DNA of 64,000 bases from Deltaproteobacteria bacterium (lineage in GTDB: Bacteria; Desulfobacterota; B13-G15; RBG-16-54-18), in contig JAFGNJ010000004.1 in NCBI GenBank assembly GCA_016927065.1, positions 186,001 to 250,000 of the forward strand. Direction: 5' to 3'. Below the pieces are notes generated by a model, which was not told the DNA's origin, made no database searches, and saw only the letters and a list, made by a program, of their open reading frames with translations. A program made the translations under genes and the position numbers. Positions 40,697 to 49,688 of this stretch are shown in pieces (position 1 is the stretch's first letter; each line of letters opens with the position of its first letter).

Positions 40697-41035
40697 ATGA
40701 AAACGAAAAAAGTTCAGCTTGAAGACAGGGAAGTTGAGGTCCGGCGATTCCTCGCCACGCAGATCGAGGAGTTCTTTGCCGAAGACGAAGGAAAGTCTGA
40801 TAAAGAAAAACAGGCCTTCTCGCTGGTGGCCGATGTCGTAGTCGGCGGGTTTAAGGGTACTCGAAAATTTCTCACCTTGTGTACCGATCTGTCCGAGGGG
40901 GAAATCACCAAATTGGACATGGAGGAGTATTCCCTCCTTGTCGAGGCCATGAAGGAGCTGAACCCCAATTTTTTCGCGCAATATCGCAGCACCTTGACTG
41001 CGATGGGCAGAGCGTTAGAAAAAATAGGGGAATGA
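40697..41035 (+). CDS. Tail assembly chaperone (gpG-like)
   Basis: The 112-residue protein (VQLEDREVEVRRFLATQ, LTLCTDLSEGEI, ELNPNFFAQYRSTL) is in the place of gpG-type chaperones before the tape measure. Its frame contains a T-TTT-TTC slippery heptamer (40969-40975), and its stop overlaps the start of the second chaperone part. Confidence 0.75.
   Translation: MKTKKVQLEDREVEVRRFLATQIEEFFAEDEGKSDKEKQAFSLVADVVVGGFKGTRKFLTLCTDLSEGEITKLDMEEYSLLVEAMKELNPNFFAQYRSTLTAMGRALEKIGE
40969..40975 (+). other. Candidate -1 frameshift site
   Basis: T TTT TTC in the gpG frame is a canonical X-XXY-YYZ heptamer; a -1 slip enters the frame of the following small gene. The resulting junction residues look like out-of-frame translation, so ATGA reinitiation at 41032 is at least as likely. 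Confidence 0.35.
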
Positions 41036-41283
41036 GTGGAGAAGCCGGAGAAGGCGGGGGAGAAGGGCAAAGGGCCCCCTGGGAGCTCTGCAACACAAGA
41101 ACCGTCGAGTGGCTGATTAATCAGGGGCACCACGACGCCCTGCGGTACACCTACGATCAATTTGTGCGGATATTTCACTCCGCGGAGAAACGCTACAAAC
41201 AGGAACGGTGGGAAGAAGTCGGCTTGCTCATTGGAGTAATCCATGGCGAGAAAAACTTAATCAAAGAAATACTGGAAGATTAA
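41032..41283 (+). CDS. Second tail chaperone (gpT-like)
   Basis: ATG 41032 overlaps the gpG stop (ATGA), giving 83 residues with a Gly/Glu-rich start and a helical body (TRTVEWLINQGHHDALRYTYD). In many siphoviruses this part is made as a frameshift extension of gpG. It ends directly before the tape measure. Confidence 0.7.
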   Translation: MSGEAGEGGGEGQRAPWELCNTRTVEWLINQGHHDALRYTYDQFVRIFHSAEKRYKQERWEEVGLLIGVIHGEKNLIKEILED

Positions 41284-43119
41284 ATGGCCGGTAAAAATGA
41301 TGTCGAAATAGAAATTATCCTCAAAGGCGCTAAGGCAGCAAAAGACATCAAGGTTTTTGCGCGCGATGTAGAGTCGGGATTCAAGCGTATCAAGACCGGT
41401 GCGGCTGTTGCGGGTAAAGGGCTGGGGCAAGTGGGTGATCGTATCACTGGCCTCAAAAAGGGTTTTTCCGCCCTTAAGATGGTGGCCGTGGGAGCATTGG
41501 TTGCCATTTCCACCTATGGCGGAGTTCAACTAGCCAAGGGATTTATTCAGACTGCCGCCTCGGTTGAAACCCTTAAAATCCAACTTGACACCATCACCAA
41601 AGGTAAGGGCCTCGAATGGTTTGAGAAACTTAATGAATGGGCTCTCAAGATGCCGGTGGATACCCAGGGGGCCATTGAGGTTTTTAAGAATCTCAGTGCG
41701 ATGGGTCTCAAACCCACCATAGAGGATATGACTGTCTTGGTAGACACTACCTCGGCTCTGGGTGGCGGGGCGGACGTAATGATGGGAATTGCCCGCGCCC
41801 TGGGACAGATGTACACCAAGGGCAAGGCCTCGGCAGAAGAACTCATGCAGCTTGCCGAGCGGGGCGTGCCTGCTTATGAGATTCTCAAAGACAAGCTCAA
41901 TCTTACCGGTGAAGAGCTGGAAAAAATCGCGACGTCCGGCATAAAAGTGGATGTAGTCATTAAGGCTCTCCTAGAGGGGATGAATGATCGCTTCGGTGGG
42001 GCCTCCAAGGCCATGCAGGAGACGGGCAAAGGGCTGTGGACCTCGCTGGTCTCCTATTTTAAGGAATTCCAGCGATTAGTGATGGAAGGGGAGGTATGGG
42101 ATACCATCAAAGAAAAACTCAGTGCGATCATTGTCAAGCTCGACGAGATGAAAAAGACGGGGGATCTGGATAAATGGGCCGAAAGGGTTTCTAACTCGAT
42201 AATGAAGGTTTATGAATCAGCAACCAAACTTTACCCAGCTCTCGAATGGGTTTTTAAACAGCTTCAAAAAATGGGTTTGTTTGAGACAGACGTAGAGAAG
42301 ATAAAGCGGCAAATGGAAAGCCTTAACAAAGAGCTTGCCGCGCAAGAGCAATGGCAAAAAACAGTCAGCGGTTTACCAGGGCCGCTTCGGTCCTTCATTG
42401 AAGGGAACGAAGGGGAGGAGGTCGCGCAGAGAATAGCGGAAATAAGAGCGGAACTCGCAAAATTACAGGACCAGTTAATTAAAGCCCAAGGCGGTTATGC
42501 CCAACCATGGGGGGCGAGTGCGGAGGAGATGAAACGATGGGAGGAAGCGGTTAAAAGCAATGCCGACGCAGTGGAAAAAGGAGCTGAAAAGCAGAAGGAG
42601 CAGGCAGAGGCGGCCAAGGAGTTAAGCAATTATATTATCACGACCGATGAGCACGGGAAACAGATTGTAATATCGCTTGATAAGGCAGCCGATAAGACAG
42701 CCATTCTCGTAAAAGAGGCAGCCGCCGCCGCTTCGAGTTATTCCAAGATGGCAGACGCCGCTAAAGAAGTGGCACAAAGCGGAGGGGCGGCCCCTGGTAT
42801 GAAATACGGCGGGCCGGTGCTGCCCATGCAGGCGGGCGGGGCGATCCCAGGCTTCGGCGGAGGGGACAAACACCTTCGTCTCCTCGAGGGTGGCGAAGAG
42901 GTACTTGATAAATATACGGCCAGCTATGCGAGACAGCGCGGCATTCTCGATGCCTTGCGTAAAGCGGCCCACGGCGGAGGGCAGGAGAGAGGATACTTTA
43001 AAGTAGATTTTGGGTTCCCCACGGCGAATATTCCAAATGTGCAAATCACCGCCGATGAAGCGGGAGAGGCTTTGATGGAATATATCAGGCGGGGGAAAAT
43101 GACCAAGGGAAATTTCTAA
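41284..43119 (+). CDS. Tail tape measure protein
   Basis: The 611-residue protein has an N-terminal coiled region, a hydrophobic segment (about 60-80) and the tape-measure domain (ASVETLKIQLDTI, FEKLNEWALKMPVDTQGAIEVF, LAERGVPAYEILKDKL). Then come coiled coils (about 330-480), and a Gly-rich end with PVLPMQAGG. The family sets tail length at about 1.5 angstrom per residue, so a tail of roughly 90 nm is inferred. Confidence 0.9.
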   Translation: MAGKNDVEIEIILKGAKAAKDIKVFARDVESGFKRIKTGAAVAGKGLGQVGDRITGLKKGFSALKMVAVGALVAISTYGGVQLAKGFIQTAASVETLKIQLDTITKGKGLEWFEKLNEWALKMPVDTQGAIEVFKNLSAMGLKPTIEDMTVLVDTTSALGGGADVMMGIARALGQMYTKGKASAEELMQLAERGVPAYEILKDKLNLTGEELEKIATSGIKVDVVIKALLEGMNDRFGGASKAMQETGKGLWTSLVSYFKEFQRLVMEGEVWDTIKEKLSAIIVKLDEMKKTGDLDKWAERVSNSIMKVYESATKLYPALEWVFKQLQKMGLFETDVEKIKRQMESLNKELAAQEQWQKTVSGLPGPLRSFIEGNEGEEVAQRIAEIRAELAKLQDQLIKAQGGYAQPWGASAEEMKRWEEAVKSNADAVEKGAEKQKEQAEAAKELSNYIITTDEHGKQIVISLDKAADKTAILVKEAAAAASSYSKMADAAKEVAQSGGAAPGMKYGGPVLPMQAGGAIPGFGGGDKHLRLLEGGEEVLDKYTASYARQRGILDALRKAAHGGGQERGYFKVDFGFPTANIPNVQITADEAGEALMEYIRRGKMTKGNF

Positions 43120-43560
43120 ATGGCAAGCCATTTTAAATTCGCCAGTGATCCTAGCTTTACTGCAGATGTCACCGAGTTCTACCAGGACCCGCATGTCTTC
43201 GGAGAATACAATCCGTATTATCAATGGGGGCGGAGAGGAAGTATTGCCCCGTGTCTTTCCGGTGTGCAGATTCAAGATATGGGTTTCGATATGCAGGACC
43301 GGAAAATTATTATCCGCGATCCGTCGAAGGCGTTGAAGCAAACTCATGTCGATGCTCTGTGGGCGAAGTGCCAGCAAAAGAATGCCGAGTGGTACTTCAC
43401 AGACGGCGTTCATGTTTTTAAAGTGCGCTTCTGGTATTTCGATGCCCCGCCGTTTCAGTCTTTGTATGGCAAAGGACTTCAAGAAAGTCAACCCCCGCCT
43501 GATCGGTATGTTTGGTACAGCTATGAAATGATCCTCTTGGTTCGTGAGGTGATCTCGTGA
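43120..43560 (+). CDS. Tail protein downstream of tape measure
   Basis: The 146-residue aromatic-rich protein (WYFTDGVHVFKVRFWYFDAP) follows the tape measure directly, where distal-tail or minor tail proteins are encoded. The family is not recognised. Confidence 0.6.
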   Translation: MASHFKFASDPSFTADVTEFYQDPHVFGEYNPYYQWGRRGSIAPCLSGVQIQDMGFDMQDRKIIIRDPSKALKQTHVDALWAKCQQKNAEWYFTDGVHVFKVRFWYFDAPPFQSLYGKGLQESQPPPDRYVWYSYEMILLVREVIS

Positions 43561-44546
43561 GAGCGCAGAATATCCGTGCCGAATGGTGGGATACGCTTAT
43601 TATTCTCGATGCGTGCCGGTATGATTGTTTTGAAGAAATCTGCTTGCCGCAGCTTACTGGCATTTTTGAAAAACGATGGTCTCCCGCATCGTGTACCAGG
43701 GGATGGCTCAAGGCACAATGCTACCCTGCCGACTTTTCAGACGTCGTTTACATTTCAGCAAATCCTTACGCTTCACAGGCAGCCTTTGAAGCAAAGAATT
43801 ACCGCTTGCAAATCCCCTGGATGGTAATAGGAGCAAAAGAAAGGAAGGAACCAATGGCAAGAAAAAAAGAGCAAAAAATTACTGGTGAATTCTACGATCA
43901 TGACTACTGGGAAACATCACAAAAGGGGGGCAAGGGGGGATACGATTCTATCGCCTCACTTGATGGCCTATCCCGTGAAATAGCCGAACAGACAACCAAG
44001 GTTTTTGATCTCAAGGGCAAACGATTACTCGATGCTGGTTGCGGACCAGGCCTGGTGGTGGCCCGCTATCGTGAGTTAGGGGTGGAAGCCTATGGAATAG
44101 ACTGGAGTGTTTATGCTCTCGAAGGTGGGGCCAAGATCAGACCCGCTGTCAAGGAATTCTGTGTGCTCGGTTCTATCACTGATTTATCGCAATGGGAGGA
44201 TGGGTTTTTCGATATGGTGCGCTGTACCCAGGTCCTCGAACATATCTATCCTGAAGACATCGAGCAGGTAGTGGCGGAGTTCGCGAGAGTGCTCAAGCCG
44301 GGAGGTATATTATTGGTTGACATGCCGATGTGCCTACCCTGGGAGGCTGAACCACGCCCGGATGAACGTGAGCCCTCTCATGTCAATATCCGCCGTCTTG
44401 AATACTGGCATATTCTATTCAGCGGAGTAGGCTTGCTGATCTATCAAGACGCTATGATCAAGTTTATTACCGAGGCTCCCGTATGGAAAGGTTTGAAATG
44501 GCAAATGGCGGCCTATTGGAAGCCCATTATTGAGGAGAAAGATTGA
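43557..44546 (+). CDS. SAM methyltransferase preceded in frame by an alkaline-phosphatase-superfamily-like fragment
   Basis: The frame from GTG 43557 gives 329 residues. Residues 1-75 (WDTLIILDACRYDCFEE, WSPASCTRGWLKAQ, DVVYISANPYAS) resemble the start of an alkaline phosphatase/sulfatase-like domain but stop far short of a full domain. Residues 100-329 form a class I methyltransferase with DAGCGPGLVVARY, YGIDWS and MVRCTQVLEHI. An ATG at 43854 behind AAAGGAAGGAACCA is a strong alternative start for the methyltransferase alone (230 residues). So either this is a fusion or a deletion has joined two genes. A methyltransferase inside the tail module may modify host glycans or tail protein; this is inference. 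Confidence 0.7.
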   Translation: MRAQNIRAEWWDTLIILDACRYDCFEEICLPQLTGIFEKRWSPASCTRGWLKAQCYPADFSDVVYISANPYASQAAFEAKNYRLQIPWMVIGAKERKEPMARKKEQKITGEFYDHDYWETSQKGGKGGYDSIASLDGLSREIAEQTTKVFDLKGKRLLDAGCGPGLVVARYRELGVEAYGIDWSVYALEGGAKIRPAVKEFCVLGSITDLSQWEDGFFDMVRCTQVLEHIYPEDIEQVVAEFARVLKPGGILLVDMPMCLPWEAEPRPDEREPSHVNIRRLEYWHILFSGVGLLIYQDAMIKFITEAPVWKGLKWQMAAYWKPIIEEKD

Positions 44547-45988
44547 ATTACGACATCCTCTTAGATGGCACGTCGATCAAGAACAAAGTCACCTTGGCAA
44601 ATCTGCACAAAGGGCGGAAGCTGTTCTGTAAGGAGCTTACGCTCAATCTGCATGACAAGGAACTGTATAAAGAATTCAACTTTAAACAGATCCCCGCAGA
44701 ACCCCGCATTGAGGTCCTCACTGAAGGCGAATTGGGCTGGATCTCCGAGGGTAAGTTCTTTGTCGAGCAAAACGATATAGCCCAGGACAAAGACAAGATT
44801 ATTCCCTCTTTGTGGGGGCGGGATATCTCCGCACGCCTCACTTTCCCGTTCGCCGTAAGGATTTCCAAGGAATGGCCTATAGAGGCTATGCTCTTTGAAA
44901 TATTTCAGGAGATCATCGAAGGGGCGGATCTGGAGTATAACGAGTCGCGCATCCTGATAAATAACTATCAGACGTATCCCAGCTCCTACGCCGTCACCAG
45001 CCGCTATCCTCTGGAAATACTCATAGAGCTGATAAGCAAGACCGACGGCTTATTGTACACGGATAGATTGAATCAGCTATGGATTCTAAAGGATACCCAT
45101 AGCTGGGATTCCACGCAGACCGAGATCCACGGCGGTATGATCCAAAATATAACCGAGCGGGTTGTTCAGCCGGAATTTGGGAACCGCATTTATGTTGGTT
45201 CGATGTCCAAAGAGGGAGACGCCAATGTAGCCATCTCTTTGGAGATGGAATCAACATCCGTAGCCTGCGGAGAGAGCGTAGCCGCAAAAGCCGTGGTGAC
45301 TTTTCTCGACGGGACTCCCGCTCCTGACGGCTACGCCGTAGACTGGACCACGGATAATCCCGCGTACGCCAACTGGCAGAACGTCCGCACACATGTTTAT
45401 ACGCACCGGATCCCCGAAGAGGCGCAATCCGCTTCGGGTAATGTGCGGATAGTAAGTACCAAATATCCTATTCGGCAGGTGCATTCAGTAACCGAGGTTG
45501 ACACCGGCGAGACGAAAGCGGTCAAGGAGTTCAAGGGCCGCAGTATTACCCTGGACGAATCTCTTACGTTTACCAATTCCGCCGTCATTATCGATTACGA
45601 GACGGCATATGCAGTCAATACGCTGATAGCTGGATCCACCGGTGAGGTAGAGGTGCCCGTTCATGCCATCGTTGAGGTCTTTGTCCGGGACACCGTTGCC
45701 ATGCGGATCGATACCGAATCCGGCGATCAAACCGGCGACCAAGCCATGTTTGTGACACTGATATATAAGGATTTTGTCAACAAAGAACCTATCGGAGCGG
45801 GAATTATACCAATAGTCGATGGCCAATCGAAAGCGGCCTCTGACGAAAATGGAGAGACCGATTTGGGACTTCTTGAAGGCGGAGCACATTCGCACAAAGT
45901 ATCGGAAGGGAATGCGGGTTCGCTGGGGTATAAGGGCACCGAGGGGGACGGTTTGGCAAATGATGAATTCAGGTGCAGTACGCAATGA
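44543..45988 (+). CDS. Tail-tip / baseplate-like protein
   Basis: The start is probably TTG at 44543 overlapping the previous stop (TTGA). The 481-residue protein has an N-terminal half like phage tail hub proteins (LDGTSIKNKVTLANLHKG, LYTDRLNQLWILKD) and a C-terminal half rich in beta strands with Ig-like features (VACGESVAAKAVVTFLDGTPA). It belongs to the tail-tip module. Confidence 0.65.
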   Translation: MNYDILLDGTSIKNKVTLANLHKGRKLFCKELTLNLHDKELYKEFNFKQIPAEPRIEVLTEGELGWISEGKFFVEQNDIAQDKDKIIPSLWGRDISARLTFPFAVRISKEWPIEAMLFEIFQEIIEGADLEYNESRILINNYQTYPSSYAVTSRYPLEILIELISKTDGLLYTDRLNQLWILKDTHSWDSTQTEIHGGMIQNITERVVQPEFGNRIYVGSMSKEGDANVAISLEMESTSVACGESVAAKAVVTFLDGTPAPDGYAVDWTTDNPAYANWQNVRTHVYTHRIPEEAQSASGNVRIVSTKYPIRQVHSVTEVDTGETKAVKEFKGRSITLDESLTFTNSAVIIDYETAYAVNTLIAGSTGEVEVPVHAIVEVFVRDTVAMRIDTESGDQTGDQAMFVTLIYKDFVNKEPIGAGIIPIVDGQSKAASDENGETDLGLLEGGAHSHKVSEGNAGSLGYKGTEGDGLANDEFRCSTQ

Positions 45989-46028
45989 CCCCGCAGGACG
46001 GGGCCACCACTTTTAGAAAGAGAGTGCG

Positions 46029-46877
46029 GTGGGAAGCGTAGAACGCCATAAGTTTGAGATCGGCTTATGCCCCTCACCAGGCAAACAGATGGGAAGGGAA
46101 TGGTCTACGCCGGTAGATATGGAGCAGTATTATGATGAGGAAGAAAACCGCCTCTATGTCACGGTTTATTTGCTCAAAAAGAATCGCATCAAGCCGGATC
46201 GCATTCTTACCATGTATCTCTGCCCCGAGGGACAGGTGTGCGGGTGTTTTTACAGCGCCGCTGTTGGGTGGGAGATACAAGATATCCTCTGCACAACCCT
46301 ATTGTCTTGGCAGTGGCCTGCGGAAGCAGGGTGACTGCTTAAATCCGGCTCCTTGTCAGGGAGCAAGAGCGGTCTGCATTTTATCGAGAAACTATATGAA
46401 GACCCCGAGTGGCCTATCTACCCTGTCGGCGATTCCCGCAACCCTGAAGATCCAGGCGCGGGCATGGCTGGGAAAGATCGTGAGGCTACTGCCGAAACGC
46501 CCGTGCCGGGAGAGCTGTTTTCGCTCTTTGGTTGTATTGATGAGGAAACATGCCTTGAACTATACGGTGGCGGTGGATGCCGTTCGATTGGGGGCGTGCT
46601 TTTCCAGACCGTGGGCTTTATGGGCGGGCAAATTACCGATGTCATCGATGAAGATGCTAGGCTCTACCAGGTAGAGGTAGATGGGGTTGCCACCGGCACC
46701 GTGGGCGCGGACATGACAAAATACAATATTGGCGACTGGGTGGCCCTGACAAAAGTAGGGACGGACTTTCCGACCGAGGGGGAAGGCATATATGAGGAGC
46801 GGGTGCCGGTCACAAACGGCAATGTACCGACGGTGGATGAATATATCATTATCCCCTACCTTTTTGCTGGAGCTTGA
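46029..46877 (+). pseudogene. Tail-tip protein gene interrupted by an in-frame TGA
   Basis: A frame starting at GTG 46029 runs 101 codons to TGA 46332-46334 and continues in the same frame to 46877 with no further stop. The 5' part has an ITMYLCPEGQVCGCFYSAAVGW-like segment; the 3' part has an OB-like region (YQVEVDGVATGTVGAD, NIGDWVALTKVG). The second part has only TTG 46353 as a start and no good ribosome site. The simplest reading is one gene of 282 residues with a nonsense mutation; two adjacent genes are possible. Confidence 0.55.
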
Positions 46878-46926
46878 CCCATGCTGGCGCAGGGACACCA
46901 CTATTTAAGAAAAAACGAGGTAAGCG

Positions 46927-48708
46927 TTGGGATTTTTGAGCAAAGCAGATAGTCCTGAATGTAAAACATTGCATCGCATCGGTACGGTGAAGGCAATCAA
47001 TATCATCCATCGCACCCTAGATATACAGATAGGCGACGTCATTCATGAAAACGTGGCGGTACACTATCACTGCAAAGACTGGTGGAAAAACGAGAACCAC
47101 CCCCACTCTGCCAATGAACTGGACCAGATGCTCAGCGCCTTCAGCGTTAATGATCAGGTTCTGGTACTGTGTGATGATAATGCCCGCCCGCTTTACGTGG
47201 ACGGCTTCCCGAGTGGACCGCAGTCGTGTTCGGAGATGATTGTCCTCCTGAAGGATGGAGATGTGTGGTACTGGGATCTGATCAGTAACCAGGGGTATCA
47301 CGTCGATCCGTACGTTGCAAAGCCCTCTGAGCCAGAAATTATAAAGAAATGGTATATTTGCGTCAATATGGAAGTGGCTGAGTTTTATACGAGACTCACT
47401 CCCGTGAGTGAGATTGATACGTATGGATGCGGTTGGGGATGCGGATTGGCTAATTTTGAAGATGAAGAGTGTTGCGATGAGCCCGCTGGAGGAGACGAGG
47501 AAAATGACTCGTGGGGAGTGTGCCCATGTGGAGGGGATTGGAATGTATCCCACCAGAAATGCTTGGAGGAAATAGAATGTTCTGGAAAGGGCTCTTTCAG
47601 TGAGGATCGACATCTGGTCGGCTGCGGCAGCACGCAGAGCAGAACCGGCGTGCAGGATACCAACTGCCCCCTCGGGACTGATTACGGCGTATCGTTCGGC
47701 GATCTTGAAGAGGTCATCGAGGTAGGACCACGCGACCTGTCGGCTGGATCGGAGACAAAAAGCATTTGCATTGAGGAGGGCTCCACCTGTGGTCCATATG
47801 TTCGCAATAAGCGTTGCTGTGACGCATTCAATCCAGATACCGAGCAGTGCACCGGCAAGTATGATCCGTATTCTTGTGGCACGGAATGTTCAGGAGACCA
47901 AACATGTACTGGTTGGGCACTTGGTCCTCCTGGAGCAGTGTGGAGGTGGACCATTTACACACATGCTGGAGGATACATTGAAGCCGGCTGCCTGACGTAT
48001 GAGCGCGAGGCAAAGACGGCGAATTACAGCACAGAAGACGCCGCCATTATTACAAAGGTGGCTGTCGGGGCAAAAGAGACACAATTTGGCGGATCTTATA
48101 GTCAATACAAATCAAACAGCGGATCCGTAACCTATACAAGGGCTATTGTTGGATATGACACTGCCTGCCAAAGTTGCGATCAAGGAATTTTGGAAAGTGA
48201 TACTTATACTAAAATTTCTTATACCTATAGCGAAATTTCATATGGGGTGGGTGGCTGGTGGACGGTGGTTGATCCTAATGATAGATTTGCCGTCTTGATC
48301 TCTGAGTTGAATTTATCGGCGTCGGCGCAAAGTATTGAGGGAGACGTAAGCGGGAGCATAACAAGCACCACGAGCGTTCTATTGCGCATCGTAGATGATA
48401 TCGAGACGGATTTCGAGGTAGCCGAGGCGGACAAAAACTATCCGCTGTCAAGCATCCCAGCGGGACGCGAAGACTTATTGATAAAGCCGAGTTGTTATGC
48501 GAGAGAACTCCCGCTGACCGTTGATTTGAGGGCATTTCACTGGTATGCGCTGTACGACTGGATACTTGTTGCCTTCATGCTCGATGGTGAATTCGAGGCG
48601 GCGCTGATTAAAAAAGAAAATGATATATGGATAAAAGACCAACTCCTTGATTTTAAGACATGGGTGGGAATCAATAACTTGGAAGATTATACAATGTTTT
48701 TGCATTAA
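46927..48708 (+). CDS. Cysteine-rich tail-tip protein
   Basis: Translation appears to start at TTG 46927 behind GAGGTAAGCG. The 593-residue protein has an OB-like N-terminal domain (GTVKAINIIHRTLDIQIGD, about 18-100). A central insert (about 140-430) has roughly thirty Cys residues (GCGWGCG, EECCDEP, CPCGG, RCCDAF, CGTECSGDQTC). The C-terminal domain (about 435-593) is Cys-poor and beta-rich. The Cys density suggests a disulfide- or metal-stabilised knob exposed on the virion. Confidence 0.7.
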   Translation: MGFLSKADSPECKTLHRIGTVKAINIIHRTLDIQIGDVIHENVAVHYHCKDWWKNENHPHSANELDQMLSAFSVNDQVLVLCDDNARPLYVDGFPSGPQSCSEMIVLLKDGDVWYWDLISNQGYHVDPYVAKPSEPEIIKKWYICVNMEVAEFYTRLTPVSEIDTYGCGWGCGLANFEDEECCDEPAGGDEENDSWGVCPCGGDWNVSHQKCLEEIECSGKGSFSEDRHLVGCGSTQSRTGVQDTNCPLGTDYGVSFGDLEEVIEVGPRDLSAGSETKSICIEEGSTCGPYVRNKRCCDAFNPDTEQCTGKYDPYSCGTECSGDQTCTGWALGPPGAVWRWTIYTHAGGYIEAGCLTYEREAKTANYSTEDAAIITKVAVGAKETQFGGSYSQYKSNSGSVTYTRAIVGYDTACQSCDQGILESDTYTKISYTYSEISYGVGGWWTVVDPNDRFAVLISELNLSASAQSIEGDVSGSITSTTSVLLRIVDDIETDFEVAEADKNYPLSSIPAGREDLLIKPSCYARELPLTVDLRAFHWYALYDWILVAFMLDGEFEAALIKKENDIWIKDQLLDFKTWVGINNLEDYTMFLH

Positions 48709-48730
48709 TCCAGCTAAAGGAGGTGAGCCA

Positions 48731-49087
48731 ATGCCTGAAATGGAACGGCACGAGACGAGCTCGATCAGGGTTGTGGTAGAAGTGGAAGGGAATACGATTA
48801 GGATAGAGGCCGAGATAAAAGACAATGAAGTTTTCCCGCAGATAGAGTGGACAAATAAAAAGATACGAGCGCGACTGACTGATCAAGCCGCAGATCAAAT
48901 AAAGGCCCTGCTCAGCCAGCGATTTCCTACCCAGGGTGATCGTAAGGGCAGGATGATACCTGTTCTTTGCAAAGGGTGCGGGAAGCCGTTTGAGGTGGAG
49001 ATCCCGTGCTGCGGGAAGAAGATGGAAGTTATCAAGTGCCCGCACTGCGGCAAGGAACAGACATTGAAAGCAAAGGGTGCTGCATGA
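48731..49087 (+). CDS. Zinc-ribbon hypothetical protein of the tail module
   Basis: The ATG at 48731 follows AAAGGAGGTGAGCCA. The 118-residue protein has an N-terminal beta part (SIRVVVEVEGNTIRIEAEI) and a C-terminal zinc region with CKGCG, PCCGKK and CPHCGK. Function unknown. Confidence 0.65.
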   Translation: MPEMERHETSSIRVVVEVEGNTIRIEAEIKDNEVFPQIEWTNKKIRARLTDQAADQIKALLSQRFPTQGDRKGRMIPVLCKGCGKPFEVEIPCCGKKMEVIKCPHCGKEQTLKAKGAA

Positions 49088-49452
49088 TTTTGGCCAGAAT
49101 TATACAAATTGGGCTTGCGGCCATCATCACCGAGCGCCTCCTGGACGGCCTGCATAAATTTTACTGGACCGCAAAATTCAAAAAATATCTGGTCGGAGAT
49201 GGTGATGGCAGAGGAATTTTAAAAGATGGGCCCCTGCGGGAATTCATCCGCTGCAAGTTCTGCCAATCCTTTTGGGTCGGGTGGGCTGCCGCCGCCATTA
49301 CTCTTTCTATGATAGGGGTGGCCCCGCCTCGCGGGGGGTGGGCTTTCGTGTTCGATATCTTTTGGGTAGGTCTTTGCGCCGGATCACTGGCTAATAAGCT
49401 GCATGATGTGGGTGTGGCGATCAAGGTTGTTAAATTGTTGCTATACAAGTGA
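49084..49452 (+). CDS. Small membrane protein with Cys pair (DUF1360-like possibility)
   Basis: The ATG overlaps the previous stop. The 122-residue product has a hydrophobic start, then REFIRCKFCQSFWVGWAAAAIT and a second hydrophobic helix. The CKFCQSFWVG motif in a short membrane protein recalls DUF1360-type proteins; the match is tentative. Confidence 0.6.
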   Translation: MILARIIQIGLAAIITERLLDGLHKFYWTAKFKKYLVGDGDGRGILKDGPLREFIRCKFCQSFWVGWAAAAITLSMIGVAPPRGGWAFVFDIFWVGLCAGSLANKLHDVGVAIKVVKLLLYK

Positions 49453-49462
49453 GGTGTGAAAA

Positions 49463-49687
49463 ATGCGTTTTAGACAAAAGCGTACCAGAGAGCTTACCGG
49501 CAAACAGTTAAAAGAGAAGCGGCAGAGAGATGAAGAATACGAAGGCGAGGTACAGAAGCTATCCGATGCCAGGTATAAGGACAAGACGATGTCGGCTGAG
49601 GAGTATCAAGAAAAGAAAGAAAGGTTGTGGGATGATTACTCTAAGTGGGCGGGAAAAGCTGGTATTTGGGAGGTTATAGAGGAATGA
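49463..49687 (+). CDS. Small charged helical protein
   Basis: The 74-residue product is very rich in Lys, Arg and Glu (RTRELTGKQLKEKRQRDEEY) and follows GTGAGGTGTGAAAA. It is probably a coiled coil. Function unknown. Confidence 0.6.
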   Translation: MRFRQKRTRELTGKQLKEKRQRDEEYEGEVQKLSDARYKDKTMSAEEYQEKKERLWDDYSKWAGKAGIWEVIEE

Positions 49688-49688
49688 G

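Noticed and set aside
46132-46674. A 180-codon gene overlapping the interrupted tail gene
   Set aside because: Its frame has no phage-like features and bridges the TGA only by chance; the other frame has structured beta-rich segments on both sides.
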